DNA of 64,000 nt from Chloroflexota bacterium (GCA_012729765.1 JAAYCM010000025.1:1-64000), one strand, 5' to 3'. Shown: positions 23,791 through 33,487, counted from the first letter of the stretch. The notes: generated by a model not told the origin, from the letters alone. A program made the numbers and translations.

Positions 23791-24175
23791 CAACGATTCC
23801 ACTCTGCTCGTGGTGCGCCAGAGCAAACGCCGCCCGCAGTTCTGGCTCAAGGCGATCCTGAGCCTGGGCATCTGGGTGATCTGGTGGCGCAGCGACTATC
23901 TCGCCCTGACCCCGCGCTCCATCGTGCGGCACAAAGGCGTTTTCACCCGCGAAGAGCGCGCCGTCCCGCTCAACCAGATTCAGGACATCTCGATCAGTCA
24001 CGGGCTGATCCGCCGCCTGCTCGGTCACGGCGACATCCGCATCGAGACGGCGGGCACCGCCGGGACCGAAATCGTGATGAAAAACGTGACCCACCCGGAG
24101 CGGTTCCGCACGATGACGCTGGAGCAGATCGACCGCTTCTACGACGACGACAGCGGGCCAAAATCCGCCGCCTGA
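23777..24175 (+). CDS. Bacterial PH-domain (YdbS-like) membrane-associated protein
   Basis: A 132-aa protein. After a single membrane helix near residues 24-40 (FWLKAILSLGIWVIWWRSDY) comes a bPH2 domain: LALTPRSIVRHKGVFTREER, then VPLNQIQDISISHGLIRRLLG and GDIRIETAGTAG. These domains are found in envelope proteins and may bind membranes or partners. It lacks the second half seen in YdbT. GAGGAG precedes ATG 23777, which decides the start within a longer open frame. It overlaps the small membrane protein gene. Confidence 0.78.
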   Translation: MTNVSNDSTLLVVRQSKRRPQFWLKAILSLGIWVIWWRSDYLALTPRSIVRHKGVFTREERAVPLNQIQDISISHGLIRRLLGHGDIRIETAGTAGTEIVMKNVTHPERFRTMTLEQIDRFYDDDSGPKSAA

Positions 24176-24212
24176 TACCGCGTTTAGCCCTCGCTCATTC
24201 ATCTTCAACGCC

Positions 24213-24272
24213 ACGCCTGCTGGCGCGCTGCCCAAGCGTCTTTTGGACGTAGGGTGACGGCATAGCAGGCGT
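24213..24272. repeat. Inverted repeat in the intergenic region before the PBP gene
   Basis: ACGCCTGCT (24213-24221) and AGCAGGCGT (24264-24272) are perfect 9-bp arms 42 bp apart, with a small CGTC/GACG hairpin between. It has no T-run. Confidence 0.4.
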
Positions 24273-24386
24273 TGTTATCGCCATGTTAAAATGGGAACAT
24301 CGGCGCGATCCCGCGTCAACTTTGGCTAAAGCCTGAAAAACAGTGCCGGGGGCCGCTGTAGGCATCCCCTGGTTGGAGATGAATCC

Positions 24387-27300
24387 GTGAACTATTCAAT
24401 GCAGCCTCATCGCTTCGTGGGCGGCGGACGCCAGCAGCCCGCGCCCAAGGCCCGGCGGCCACGCGGCAAGCAGTGGGGCAGGCCGGTCAGCCCGCCGCCC
24501 TACCAGGGGCAGCCGCCTGGCCCCGCGCCCTATCCCGGCCAGCCGCCCGCTGCCGGATACCAGGGGCCGAGCTATGCGACTCCGCCCGGCGGGCCGTCGC
24601 GCCGCCGCTATCGCCGGCGCGGGTGTGCCGTTGGGCCGGGCCTGATCTTCGGCTGTCTGGGCGTGATATTCGTCTTCATGCTGACCTTTCTGATCGGCGG
24701 CTGGCTGGTCTATGCCGACTACAGCGCCGAATTGGAAGACGAGATCGCGGACCTGGAAAAGCTCGCCAATTACGAGTCGTTCGAGACTACCGTGCTCTAC
24801 GACCGGCACGGCAACGCGCTGCACGAGGTCTTCGAGGAAGGCCGCCGCACGCGTATCTCGCTCGACCAGATTCCGCAGGACCTGATCGACGCGACGATCG
24901 CGGTCGAGGATGGGACATTCTATAAGAACCGGGGCATCGACATCCCCGGCATCCTACGCGCCGCGCGCCAGTACGTCCAGGAAGGCTACGTCGTCTCCGG
25001 CGGCAGCACGATCACGCAGCAGTTGATCCGTAACGTGCTGTTCGACTACGAATACCGGACCGAGCAGTCGATCAGCCGCAAGATGAAAGAGGCGCTGCTG
25101 GCCGTGATCCTGACGCAGCGCATGAGCAAGGACGAGATTCTGGAGCTGTATCTCAACGAGATCTACTACGGCAACCTGGCCTATGGGGCCGAGGCCGCCT
25201 CGCAAACCTACTTCGACAAGTCGGCCTCAGAGCTGACGCTGGCCGAAGCGGCGCTGCTGGCGGGTCTGCCCCAGGCCCCCGCCGATCTCGACCCGCTCAA
25301 CCCCGATCCTGCCGTGCAGCAGCGCGTGATGGAGCGCCGCCGGCTGGTGCTCAATCTGATGGTGGACGAGGGCTACCTCACCGAGGCCGAAGCTAACGCC
25401 GCGTATGCCGAGCCGCTGACCTACGCCAGCCCGGATATCGCGCTCGAATCCGCGCCGCATTTCGTGGTCTATGCCCAGGCCGAACTTGGCAATCTGCTGG
25501 TGCGCGAGCTGGGCCTCTCGCCGGAAGAAATCCGCGAGATGATCGGGCGCGGCGGCCTGCGCGTCTACACCACGATCGATATGGACTACCAGCGTTTGAT
25601 CGAAGACGCGGCACGCAGCCAGGTTAGCCAGCTCAGCGCGAGCAACCACCTGACGAATGCCGCCGTTGTGGTGATCCACCCCCAGACCGGCGAAATCCTG
25701 GCGATGCTGGGCAGCGTCAACTACGGCGACGAGTCGATTGACGGCAACGTGAATGTGACCATCGCCGCGCGCCAGCCCGGCAGCGCGATGAAGCCCTTCA
25801 CCTATGCCGCCGCGATGGAAAACGGCTGGACCGCCGCGCAGGTCATCTGGGACACCGAGACGCATATCGGCGTACCCGGCCAGCCGATGTACAGCCCGGT
25901 CAACTATGATCGCGGCTTTCATGGCCCGGTGCGGATGCGCGAGGCCCTGGCGAACTCGTACAACGTCCCGGCGGTGCAAACGCTGCGGCAGGTTGGTGTC
26001 GATTACCTGCTGTGGATGATGCACCGCGTCGGCGTGACCAGCCTCAGCAGCGACGCCTCGCAGTACGGCCTCTCGCTGACGCTGGGCGGCGGCGAAGTCA
26101 CCCCGCTGGAGCTGACCACCGCCTATGGGGTGCTGGCGAACGGCGGCGTCTACGTGCCGACCACGCCGATTCTGTGTGTGACCGACTCGGACGGCAGCAT
26201 CCTGTACGAATACGAGCGCATGTGCCCCACCGGCACCAACCTGACCGACCGCTCCAAGAGCGTCGTCGCCAGCGGACAGCCAGTGCTGGACCCGCGCATC
26301 GCGTTTGTGATCAGCCATATCCTGTCCGACAACGCCGCGCGCTCCCCGGCGATGGGGTCCAACAGCCCGCTCTATACGCCCGGCATCCCGACCTCGGTCA
26401 AGACCGGGACCACCGACGACTTCCGCGATAACTGGACGGTCGGGTTCACGCGCAATATCGCGGTCGGCGTGTGGGCCGGCAACACCGATAACTCACCGAT
26501 GAGCGGCGTCTCCGGCTTGCAGGGCGCGGCCCCGATCTGGCAGGATGTGATGATCGGCATCTATGGCCGCCCGGCCCTGCTGGATATGCTGGTCGGGCGC
26601 GGGCCGGACGACGGCCACATCCAGCCACCGGGCGGCGTCTCCGCGCGCCAGATCTGCAACATCTCGCGCACAGCGCTGCGCGATCCGGCCACGGCCTGCT
26701 CACCCGGCAGCACCGAGTATTTCCTGGACAGCCCGGCAGCCGTGCCCAATAACGACGGTCAGCTTGTCGCGCCGCCCCCCACCCCCGCACCCCAGCCCGG
26801 CACCACCGGCCCCCAGCCGATGGAAGTCGAGCCGGGCCTGTACCGCGTGGCGGTCTATCCCGTCGCGCCGGACATCGCCAACACGATCGCGGCGATGGAC
26901 ACCGGCGGGCGCACCGTGCCGCCGCGCTACTGCCAGGTACCGATTGAAGTCGTGAACGCGGTCCCCGGCGTGCAGGAGCAGTTGTTCCTGGCCCCGCCGC
27001 CGGTCGATGAAGATGCCTTCTACGCGCGGCTGTGGGCGCAGTCGAGCGGCGTGGCGATCCTGCCGCAGTTCGCCTGCAACGAGCAGATGCTCCAGGCCGC
27101 GCCCGGCGACTACAGCGGGCCGATTGTGGCGCAGATCATGTCGCCCGCGCCTGGCGCAACGATCCCCAACTCGCAGCCGGTCGAGATCATCGGCACGGCG
27201 GCATTCTCACCATCGCAGGCCACGCACTACAAGGTCGAGATCAAGGGTGGGCCCTGGGAGAACTACGTCACCGTGCACCAGGATCACCCCAACACGGTCG

Positions 27301-27434
27301 CCAATGGGATGCTCGAATCGATCGCGCCCTATGACCTGATGCCCGGCAACTACGTGATCCGGCTGATCGTGATCGGGCGCGACGCCAACTGGGCCGCCAC
27401 TTCGCCCGAAATCCCGTTCACCGTTACGGGATAG
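24387..27434 (+). CDS. Class A penicillin-binding protein (PBP1A-type)
   Basis: A 1015-aa bifunctional peptidoglycan synthase. Residues 1-80 are a proline/glycine/arginine-rich cytoplasmic tail, and a membrane helix lies near 85-108. The GT51 glycosyltransferase domain shows AVEDGTFYKNRGID near 172, GGSTITQQLIRN near 206 and the RKMKEALLAV helix. The transpeptidase domain shows the catalytic SAMK (in QPGSAMKPFTY, near 462), SYN in ANSYNVPA and KTGT near 671. After a proline-rich linker, a C-terminal extension of about 200 residues ends in an Ig-like domain. GTG at 24387 is the start, with GGAG upstream. Confidence 0.93.
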   Translation: MNYSMQPHRFVGGGRQQPAPKARRPRGKQWGRPVSPPPYQGQPPGPAPYPGQPPAAGYQGPSYATPPGGPSRRRYRRRGCAVGPGLIFGCLGVIFVFMLTFLIGGWLVYADYSAELEDEIADLEKLANYESFETTVLYDRHGNALHEVFEEGRRTRISLDQIPQDLIDATIAVEDGTFYKNRGIDIPGILRAARQYVQEGYVVSGGSTITQQLIRNVLFDYEYRTEQSISRKMKEALLAVILTQRMSKDEILELYLNEIYYGNLAYGAEAASQTYFDKSASELTLAEAALLAGLPQAPADLDPLNPDPAVQQRVMERRRLVLNLMVDEGYLTEAEANAAYAEPLTYASPDIALESAPHFVVYAQAELGNLLVRELGLSPEEIREMIGRGGLRVYTTIDMDYQRLIEDAARSQVSQLSASNHLTNAAVVVIHPQTGEILAMLGSVNYGDESIDGNVNVTIAARQPGSAMKPFTYAAAMENGWTAAQVIWDTETHIGVPGQPMYSPVNYDRGFHGPVRMREALANSYNVPAVQTLRQVGVDYLLWMMHRVGVTSLSSDASQYGLSLTLGGGEVTPLELTTAYGVLANGGVYVPTTPILCVTDSDGSILYEYERMCPTGTNLTDRSKSVVASGQPVLDPRIAFVISHILSDNAARSPAMGSNSPLYTPGIPTSVKTGTTDDFRDNWTVGFTRNIAVGVWAGNTDNSPMSGVSGLQGAAPIWQDVMIGIYGRPALLDMLVGRGPDDGHIQPPGGVSARQICNISRTALRDPATACSPGSTEYFLDSPAAVPNNDGQLVAPPPTPAPQPGTTGPQPMEVEPGLYRVAVYPVAPDIANTIAAMDTGGRTVPPRYCQVPIEVVNAVPGVQEQLFLAPPPVDEDAFYARLWAQSSGVAILPQFACNEQMLQAAPGDYSGPIVAQIMSPAPGATIPNSQPVEIIGTAAFSPSQATHYKVEIKGGPWENYVTVHQDHPNTVANGMLESIAPYDLMPGNYVIRLIVIGRDANWAATSPEIPFTVTG

Positions 27435-27466
27435 GGCGATTCCGGCTCTCACCGAACATCCGAAGG

Positions 27467-27488
27467 GGCAGCACACGCTGCCTCTTTT
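27467..27488 (+). terminator. Terminator of the PBP gene
   Basis: GGCAGC (27467-27472) pairs with GCTGCC (27477-27482), followed by TCTTTTTG. Confidence 0.75.
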
Positions 27489-27535
27489 TGCTGGTAGAAG
27501 CTTGAAAGCGGCGACAACTGAGGTCAGAACGCGCG

Positions 27536-27766
27536 CTAACGAACGATCCGCTTGAAGAAAAAGCGCACCTCCGCTTGCTGGTTGAGGATTCCAGCAAGCT
27601 CCCATCCCTCGTGACCGAGCCTGTTCAACTCAGTCTCATCGAGCGCGCGCTCAGCGGTCACTTGATTATACTCCCACCTCACCGGCTCGGACACATAAAC
27701 GACAGGGACAGGCGCGGACAGGACTGGCGCAGTCGATGGCGTCTCAACCCACGATGGGTACAACAT
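27536..27766 (-). CDS. DUF4177-like small protein
   Basis: A 76-aa protein starting MLYPSWVETPS. The C-terminal half reads WEYNQVTAE and LNRLGHEGWELAGIL, ending in VRFFFKRIVR, which is the WEY...LN-x-LG-x-EGWEL...FKR pattern of DUF4177. The function is unknown. ATG 27766 is 2 bp after the clpP stop, with GGGAG inside the end of clpP, so it is the last gene of the MerR-ClpP operon. Confidence 0.7.
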   Translation of the reverse strand: MLYPSWVETPSTAPVLSAPVPVVYVSEPVRWEYNQVTAERALDETELNRLGHEGWELAGILNQQAEVRFFFKRIVR

Positions 27767-27768
27767 GA

Positions 27769-28383
27769 TCAACTCCCGTTATTAGAACCATTTCGATGGA
27801 ATCGTGTCGATGAGTTCTCGACCAGGCCATCGATCAGACCATAGGCTACCGCTTGCGTCGCGGTCAGAAAGACATCCCGCTCGGTATCCTGCCGGATCTT
27901 CTCAATTTCCTGCCCCGTATGAAATGCGAGAATAGACTCGACCTGGCGGCGCAGCCGTAAGAGTTCACTGGCCTGAATCTCAATATCGCTGGCCTGCCCT
28001 TGTGTGCCCCCTAGCGGCTGATGCATGTGAATCGTGGCATTTTGCAGCGCATAGCGGCGGCCTGGCGTGCCCGCCGCCAGTAATATGGTGCCAAAGCTCG
28101 CGGTGAAACCAATCGCTGTTGTGCGGACCGGCGCTCTGATCTGCCGCATTGTGTCGTAAATTGCCAAGCCTGCATATATTTGCCCGCCCGGAGAGTTGAT
28201 AAAAAGCTGGATTTCGCGCTCTGGATTGTCGTTATCCAGAAACAAGAGCTGCGCAATGACCGAGTTTGCTAGCTGGTCATCGATCTCCTTGCCGAGAAAA
28301 ACGATGCGCTCTTTGAGCAGCAGGGAGTAGATATCGTAGGAACGCTCGCCGCGTTCGGTACTCTCGACCACCACAGGGATCAT
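27769..28383 (-). CDS. clpP: ClpP-type serine protease subunit, MerR-linked paralogue
   Basis: A 204-aa ClpP. The motifs are [16 protein letters not shown] near residue 15, [17 protein letters not shown], the catalytic Ser in [14 protein letters not shown], the catalytic His in IHMHQPLGG, and the C-terminal [17 protein letters not shown] region with the Asp. ClpP forms tetradecameric chambers that degrade proteins delivered by ClpX, ClpC or ClpA; no such ATPase is encoded in this window. GGAGGATCAACC before ATG 28383 sets the start, which overlaps the merR stop (ATGA). The C-terminus is polar and asparagine-rich (NGSNNGS). Confidence 0.9.
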   Translation of the reverse strand: MIPVVVESTERGERSYDIYSLLLKERIVFLGKEIDDQLANSVIAQLLFLDNDNPEREIQLFINSPGGQIYAGLAIYDTMRQIRAPVRTTAIGFTASFGTILLAAGTPGRRYALQNATIHMHQPLGGTQGQASDIEIQASELLRLRRQVESILAFHTGQEIEKIRQDTERDVFLTATQAVAYGLIDGLVENSSTRFHRNGSNNGS

Positions 28384-29012
28384 GGTTGATCCTCCTTCCT
28401 TGCCAGCGAGGACCAACTCCTGGTAGCCTGAAGACAAGGGTATGAATGAGGGGCCGAAGCAACTTGCCGGGTGCCGATAGCAAGGGGCGGCTCCATAAGC
28501 CGCTGAGTCAGGACGGCAAGATAAGCATCCTGTGCGGCGCTCGCCAGCAGTGCATCGAGCTGCTTCTCCCTGGCCCACAGGCTGGCCTGCGAGCCGATCA
28601 GGTGCCGGTCGAGATATTCCTGCGCTGGCTGTAGGTCGCTGGGCAATTCCTTTTCCGTTACAGCCAGGATGCCGATGCTGCCGTCCGCCAGCAGGTCTAT
28701 CAGCTCGTCACGGCGCTGTTGCAGCACGTCGATTTGTGCTTCTACCTGATCCAGCAGCAGTTGCAGGATCGTCTGCCACACTTCCGTATCATCCTTTTCC
28801 TCTAGCACCTGCTTGATCTGAGCCAGCGAAAGACCCAACGATTGCAGACGCCGGATACGAAGCAGACGCAGAATATGGTCAGCCGTATAGAATCGGTAGC
28901 CGTTTTCCGAACGGTTTGGACTGATCAGGCCGATCTTTTCGTAGTGGCGCAAAGCCTTCGGGGTAAGCCCCAGCAGATCGGCGGCTTCGTGAATGAGGAG
29001 CCGCGATGACAT
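28380..29012 (-). CDS. MerR-family transcriptional regulator
   Basis: A 210-aa regulator. Residues about 5-75 form the winged helix ([20 protein letters not shown], then [20 protein letters not shown]), followed by the dimerisation coiled coil ([20 protein letters not shown]). The C-terminal domain of about 100 residues has one late Cys and no Cys cluster, so metal sensing is unlikely; the effector is unknown. It overlaps clpP by 4 bp, and its promoter has the 19-bp spacer and central dyad expected of a MerR-controlled operon, so autoregulation together with clpP is likely. Confidence 0.88.
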   Translation of the reverse strand: MSSRLLIHEAADLLGLTPKALRHYEKIGLISPNRSENGYRFYTADHILRLLRIRRLQSLGLSLAQIKQVLEEKDDTEVWQTILQLLLDQVEAQIDVLQQRRDELIDLLADGSIGILAVTEKELPSDLQPAQEYLDRHLIGSQASLWAREKQLDALLASAAQDAYLAVLTQRLMEPPLAIGTRQVASAPHSYPCLQATRSWSSLARKEDQP

Positions 29013-29046
29013 ACCATTCACCTTTCTATTTTCAGGCTTTATATCG

Positions 29047-29077
29047 AGTATAGGGTTTGCCCCAAGGGCAATGTCAA
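29047..29077 (-). promoter_or_regulatory. MerR-type promoter and operator
   Basis: On the minus strand, TTGACA (29077-29072) and TATACT (29052-29047) are separated by 19 bp instead of 17. The spacer contains the inverted repeat TTGCC-(5)-GGCAA (29071-29057) between the two boxes. This is the hallmark of promoters that MerR proteins activate by DNA distortion. Confidence 0.85.
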
Positions 29078-29175
29078 GCAACTCGTGACTAACCTGAAAT
29101 GTTCGTCTGATCGGAGCCTGGGAAGCGTATAATACAGAAACGCACCGGCTCTACATCACCAGGAGATACGCACTC

Positions 29176-30681
29176 GTGGAAGCGAAACTGCACGAACTAA
29201 AACGGCGTTTGATCGAAGCCAACGACCTCTCGACGGCAGCCGCCGTCCTCTACTGGGACCAATCGACCTATATGCCGTCGGGCGGGGCCGCCGCGCGCGG
29301 ACGGCAGATGGCGACGCTCGAACGGCTGGCCCACGAGAAATTCACCGATCCGGCCATCGGGCGGCTGCTGGATGCGCTGGAGCCATACGCCGCGAGCCTG
29401 CCCTACGACGCGGACGACGCGGCGCTGCTGCGTGTCACGCGGCGGCTGTACGAACGCGAGGTGCGCGTCCCGGCGGACTTCACAGCGCTGCTCGCCCACC
29501 ACACCGCCGAGTCCTACCAGGTCTGGGCTGAGGCCCGGCCCGCCAACGACTTCGCGCGGGTGCAGCCCTATCTCGAAAAGACGCTCGACCTCAGTCGCCA
29601 ACTGGCCGATTTCTTCCCCGGCTACGAGCATATCGCCGACCCGCTGATCGACTTCAGCGACTATGGCATGAAAGCTTCGACGGTGCGCCAGATTTTCGGC
29701 GAGCTGCGCGAGCAGTTGGTCCCCATCGTGCAGGCGATCACCGCCCAGGAGCCGCTCGATGACGCGTGCCTGCACCAGCACTATCCCGAAGCGCAGCAGC
29801 TCGGCTTCGGCCTGGAAGTGATCAAACGCTTCGGCTACGACTTCGAGCGTGGCCGCCAGGACAAGACGCATCACCCCTACGAGATCCGGCTGGCCTCAGG
29901 CGATGTGCGCATCACGACCCGCGTCAAGGAAGATTTCCTGGCCGAAGGACTGTTCAGCACGCTGCACGAATCCGGCCACGCGATGTATGAGCAGGGCGTC
30001 AGCCCGGCCTATGACGCCTTACCATTGGGGCGCGGCGCGTCGTCGGGCGTGCACGAGAGCCAGTCGCGCCTGTGGGAGAACCTGGTCGGGCGCAGTTATG
30101 GCTTCTGGGAGCATTTCTATCCCCAACTGCAAATGGTCTTTCAGGCCCAGTTGAAGGATGTTTCGCTCGATACGTTCTACCGCGCGATCAACAAGGTCGA
30201 GCGCTCGCTGATCCGCACCGACGCCGACGAGGTGACCTACAACCTGCATGTGATGCTGCGCTTCGATTTCGAGCTGGCGCTGCTCGAAGGCCGGATGGAA
30301 ATCCGCGACCTGCCCGACGCGTGGCGCGAGCGCTTCCGCGCCGACTTCGGGATTGTCCCGCCCGACGACCGCGACGGCGTGCTGCAAGATGTGCACTGGT
30401 TCGGTGGCACGATCGGCGGCGCGTTCCAGGGTTACACGCTGGGCAACATCCTCAGCGCGCAGTTCTACGCTGCCGCCCTGGCCGCGCAGCCCGAAATCCC
30501 CGACCAGATCAGGCACGGCGAGTTCGGCACGCTGCACGGCTGGCTGCGCGAGAACATCTACCAGCACGGGCGCAAGTTCACCGCCTCGGAGCTGATCGAG
30601 CGTGTGACGGGCGGCCCGCTGAGCATCGAGCCGTATATCCACTATCTGCGCGCCAAGTACGGCGAGCTGTACCGCCTGTAG
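29176..30681 (+). CDS. M32-family metallocarboxypeptidase (Taq type)
   Basis: A 501-aa cytosolic carboxypeptidase. The zinc motif is HESGH (STLHESGHAMYEQG) near residue 265, with the downstream ESQSRLWENLVGRS and DEVTYNLHVMLRFDFE signatures of M32. It removes C-terminal residues from peptides. The length fits the family. The start GTG at 29176 has AGGAG upstream. It is a single gene, followed by the adenosine-specific kinase on the same strand after about 130 bp. Confidence 0.92.
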   Translation: MEAKLHELKRRLIEANDLSTAAAVLYWDQSTYMPSGGAAARGRQMATLERLAHEKFTDPAIGRLLDALEPYAASLPYDADDAALLRVTRRLYEREVRVPADFTALLAHHTAESYQVWAEARPANDFARVQPYLEKTLDLSRQLADFFPGYEHIADPLIDFSDYGMKASTVRQIFGELREQLVPIVQAITAQEPLDDACLHQHYPEAQQLGFGLEVIKRFGYDFERGRQDKTHHPYEIRLASGDVRITTRVKEDFLAEGLFSTLHESGHAMYEQGVSPAYDALPLGRGASSGVHESQSRLWENLVGRSYGFWEHFYPQLQMVFQAQLKDVSLDTFYRAINKVERSLIRTDADEVTYNLHVMLRFDFELALLEGRMEIRDLPDAWRERFRADFGIVPPDDRDGVLQDVHWFGGTIGGAFQGYTLGNILSAQFYAAALAAQPEIPDQIRHGEFGTLHGWLRENIYQHGRKFTASELIERVTGGPLSIEPYIHYLRAKYGELYRL

Positions 30682-30814
30682 TATGCCGCAATCACCGGGG
30701 CGCGGATTCGTTCGCGCTCCGGCGGTCCTATTCCCGGGCAGTGGTTGGAACTGGCGCGGGTTCGCGCTATGCTCAAGGCCCGAATCAGCGAGCAGCACGA
30801 GAGGAAAACGCGCG

Positions 30815-31303
30815 ATGGAAATCAAGGTGGTACAGATCGAAAAACCTGAGGCGAATAATTTTATCCTCGGCCAGAGCCATTTCATCAAAACCGTCGAAGA
30901 CATTCACGAGGCCCTGGTCAACACCGTGCCCGGCATCCTGTTCGGGCTGGCCTTCTGCGAGGCGTCCGGCGACCGGCTGATCCGCTGGACCGGCACCGAT
31001 CACGAGATGATCGCCTATGCCATCAAGAACGCGCAGGCGATCTCGGCGGGGCACAGCTTCATCCTGTTTCTGGGCGAGGGCTTCTTCCCGATCAACATCC
31101 TCAACGCCGTGCGCAACGTGCCCGAAGTCGTGCGTATCTTCTGCGCCACCGCCAACCCGACGCAGGTCCTCATCGCGGAGACGGAGCAGGGCCGGGGCAT
31201 CCTGGGCGTGGTGGACGGCTTCACCAGCCTAGGCGTCGAGGATGACGAGGGGATCGCGTGGCGCAAGGGCCTGCTGCGCAAGTTTGGCTATAAGTTCGCG
31301 TGA
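30815..31303 (+). CDS. Adenosine-specific kinase
   Basis: A 162-aa protein starting MEIKVVQIEKPEANNFILGQ. It shows the family's VPGILFGLAFCEASGDRLIR, GHSFILFLGEGFFPINILNA and IFCATANPTQVLIAETEQGR blocks. The family was named from an archaeal enzyme annotated as adenosine-specific kinase; its physiological role in bacteria is unclear. The size matches closely. GAGGAAAA precedes ATG 30815. A repeat element follows the stop codon within a few bases. Confidence 0.85.
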   Translation: MEIKVVQIEKPEANNFILGQSHFIKTVEDIHEALVNTVPGILFGLAFCEASGDRLIRWTGTDHEMIAYAIKNAQAISAGHSFILFLGEGFFPINILNAVRNVPEVVRIFCATANPTQVLIAETEQGRGILGVVDGFTSLGVEDDEGIAWRKGLLRKFGYKFA

Positions 31304-31307
31304 CAGG

Positions 31308-31450
31308 GGTGGCATACCTTCCCCCCCCATCCCCCACGCTGGCCCGGAGGGAAGGGGTGAACATCAGCGTTTTTCAAGTCCCGCCCTCCTTGTGGGGGAG
31401 GGATTTAGGGAGGGGGGCTAAGCGTTACGGCACCTCATTGAGACGCCACA
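31308..31450 (+). repeat. MITE-like element, copy 3 (diverged)
   Basis: It carries the same core blocks as copy 1 (CCCCCATCCCCCACGCTGG, then GTTTTTCAAGTCC, then GGGGGAGGGATTTAGGGAG), but the terminal repeats are degraded and no CTAG border is left. Confidence 0.65.
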
Positions 31451-31506
31451 GGTACCACGTACAGCGCCTTATTGAGCAATCCATATTAGGAGAATAACCG
31501 CTTCCT

Positions 31507-32877
31507 ATGTCCTATCAAACCGATGCGTTTAACGCTTATCTGGACGAGCACCGCGACCGCTTTCTGGACGAGTTCGGCCAGTTCATCGGCCAGCCGAGCG
31601 TGGCCGCCGACGCGCGCGGCGTGCAGCAGATGGCCGAGATCGTGGCCCAGCGCTTCCGCCGCCTGGGGGCCGACGTCACGATCTATCCCACGCCCGGCTC
31701 GCCGGTGGTCTATGCCGAGCTGGGGCCGCGCGACGCCGCGCGCACGCTGATGATCTACAACCACTACGACGTGCAGCCCGAAGACCCGGTCGAACTGTGG
31801 GAGACGCCGCCGTTCGAGATGGTGGTCAAAGACGGGCTGATCTTCGGGCGCGGCGTGGCGGACGACAAGGGCGAGCTGCTCTCGCGGATTCAGGCGGTCG
31901 AAGCCTGGCAGCAAACGCAGGGCGAGCTGCCGGTCCGCATCAAGTGGGTGGTGGAAGGCGAAGAGGAAACCGGCAGCCCCAACCTCGAAGCGTGGGTGCG
32001 GGCGCACGCCGAGATGCTGCGCGCCGACGGCACGCTGTGGGAAGGCGGGGGCTATGACGAAGCCGACCGCCCGATGTTTGGCCTGGGCTGCAAGGGAATC
32101 GCCTATTTCGAGCTGCGCTGCACCGGCCCCAACCAGGACCTGCACTCGTCCTACGCGCCGATGGTCAAAAACCCGGCGTGGCGACTGGTGTGGGCGCTGA
32201 GCACGCTCAAGGATGCCGGCGACAATATCACGCTCGATGGCTACCTGGATCACGTCGCGCCGCTGGGCGACGAGGAATGGGCCGCGATCGACGCGATCCC
32301 GATGGAGTTCGAGGCGATGCGCCGGCGCTGGGGACTGGACGCCTGGCTGAACGATATGACCGACGAGGCCGCCCGCCGCCGCTATATCAGCGAGCCGACG
32401 ATCACGATCTGCGGCATCCATTCCGGCTACACCGGCGACGGCTCCAAGACGGTGCTGCCCGCCGAGGCGATGGTCAAGCTCGACTTCCGCCTCGTCGCCA
32501 ACCTGACCCCGAAGATCGCGCAAGAACTGCTGCGCCAGCATCTCGACCGGCGCGGCTTCACCGATATCTCGATCACCTGGCTCGGCGGCGAAGGCCCCGC
32601 CCGCTCGCCAGTCAACAGCCTGCCCGAACGCGCCGCGCGCGCTGCCAGCCTCGACACGTGGCAAAAAGAGCCGGTGATGTATCCCTGGTTCGCCGGCAGC
32701 GGCCCAATGTACTCGCTCAGCACGCTGCTCGACATCCCGGTGATCTTCGCGGGCTGCACGTGGCATCCCAACACGCGCATCCATTCGCCCAACGAGAATA
32801 TCCTGATGCGCGACTATTTCGACTCGATGCGCTTTACCGCCGCGTTCCTGGCGCATTTCGCCGCGCTAGAAGCATGA
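31507..32877 (+). CDS. M20-family dipeptidase/peptidase
   Basis: A 456-aa di-zinc peptidase. The metal-ligand motifs are NHYDVQPED near residue 86, the GRGVADDKGELL loop with bridging Asp near 118, EGEEETGS near 152 (general base Glu), and a late TWHPNTRIHSPNEN with a His ligand. A lid domain is inserted in the middle. The family splits dipeptides or N-acyl amino acids; within it the sequence is closest in pattern to the dipeptidases. The start ATG has a weak ribosome site. It is separated from the kinase gene by MITE copy 3. Confidence 0.9.
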   Translation: MSYQTDAFNAYLDEHRDRFLDEFGQFIGQPSVAADARGVQQMAEIVAQRFRRLGADVTIYPTPGSPVVYAELGPRDAARTLMIYNHYDVQPEDPVELWETPPFEMVVKDGLIFGRGVADDKGELLSRIQAVEAWQQTQGELPVRIKWVVEGEEETGSPNLEAWVRAHAEMLRADGTLWEGGGYDEADRPMFGLGCKGIAYFELRCTGPNQDLHSSYAPMVKNPAWRLVWALSTLKDAGDNITLDGYLDHVAPLGDEEWAAIDAIPMEFEAMRRRWGLDAWLNDMTDEAARRRYISEPTITICGIHSGYTGDGSKTVLPAEAMVKLDFRLVANLTPKIAQELLRQHLDRRGFTDISITWLGGEGPARSPVNSLPERAARAASLDTWQKEPVMYPWFAGSGPMYSLSTLLDIPVIFAGCTWHPNTRIHSPNENILMRDYFDSMRFTAAFLAHFAALEA

Positions 32878-32968
32878 TCCGGCGGAATCTGCTAGATTCT
32901 GAGCCAGGCTGAGCAATCGCTCAGCCGGTTATGTGCAGCCTGAGAGCGACACAAGAAGGATAAACCCT

Positions 32969-33487
32969 ATGGCTAAGCAATATGATGCGCCGCCCGCAAT
33001 GCAAATCGATCCGAACAAGACTTACACGGCCATCTTCAAGACCGAGCACGGCGACATCGAGATCGATCTGTTCGCCAGAGAAGCGCCGGTCACGGTCAAC
33101 AATTTCGTGTTTCTCGCCCGCCAGGGCTTCTACGACAACACCACCTTTCACCGGGTGATCAACGGCTTCATGGCCCAGGGCGGCGATCCCACCGCCAGTG
33201 GGCGCGGCGGCCCTGGCTATCGCTTCGATGACGAGCCGGGCGCGCTGGCGCTCCAACACGACGGTCCCGGCGTCCTGAGCATGGCCAATGCCGGCGCGAA
33301 TACCAACGGCAGCCAGTTCTTCATCACGCACGGCCCCACGCCGCACCTCAACGGCAAGCACGCCGTTTTTGGCAAGGTGCGCGATCAGGCCAGCCTGGAT
33401 GTGCTGATGAAGATCCGCGAGCGCGATCCGATGCGGGCATCGCAGCCCGGCGACGCGCTGCACAGCATTGAGATACGCGAAGCCTAG
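32969..33487 (+). CDS. Cyclophilin-type peptidyl-prolyl isomerase
   Basis: A 172-aa cytosolic cyclophilin starting [16 protein letters not shown]. Active-site strands are visible: [15 protein letters not shown] (Arg and Phe of the catalytic pocket), [20 protein letters not shown], and [12 protein letters not shown]. It catalyses proline cis-trans isomerisation during folding. There is no signal peptide. AGAAGGA lies before ATG 32969; an upstream in-frame ATG at 32933 is not preceded by one. A GC-rich hairpin (CAGGGGGC/GCCCCCTG near 33518-33548) follows. Confidence 0.92.
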   Translation: MAKQYDAPPAMQIDPNKTYTAIFKTEHGDIEIDLFAREAPVTVNNFVFLARQGFYDNTTFHRVINGFMAQGGDPTASGRGGPGYRFDDEPGALALQHDGPGVLSMANAGANTNGSQFFITHGPTPHLNGKHAVFGKVRDQASLDVLMKIRERDPMRASQPGDALHSIEIREA

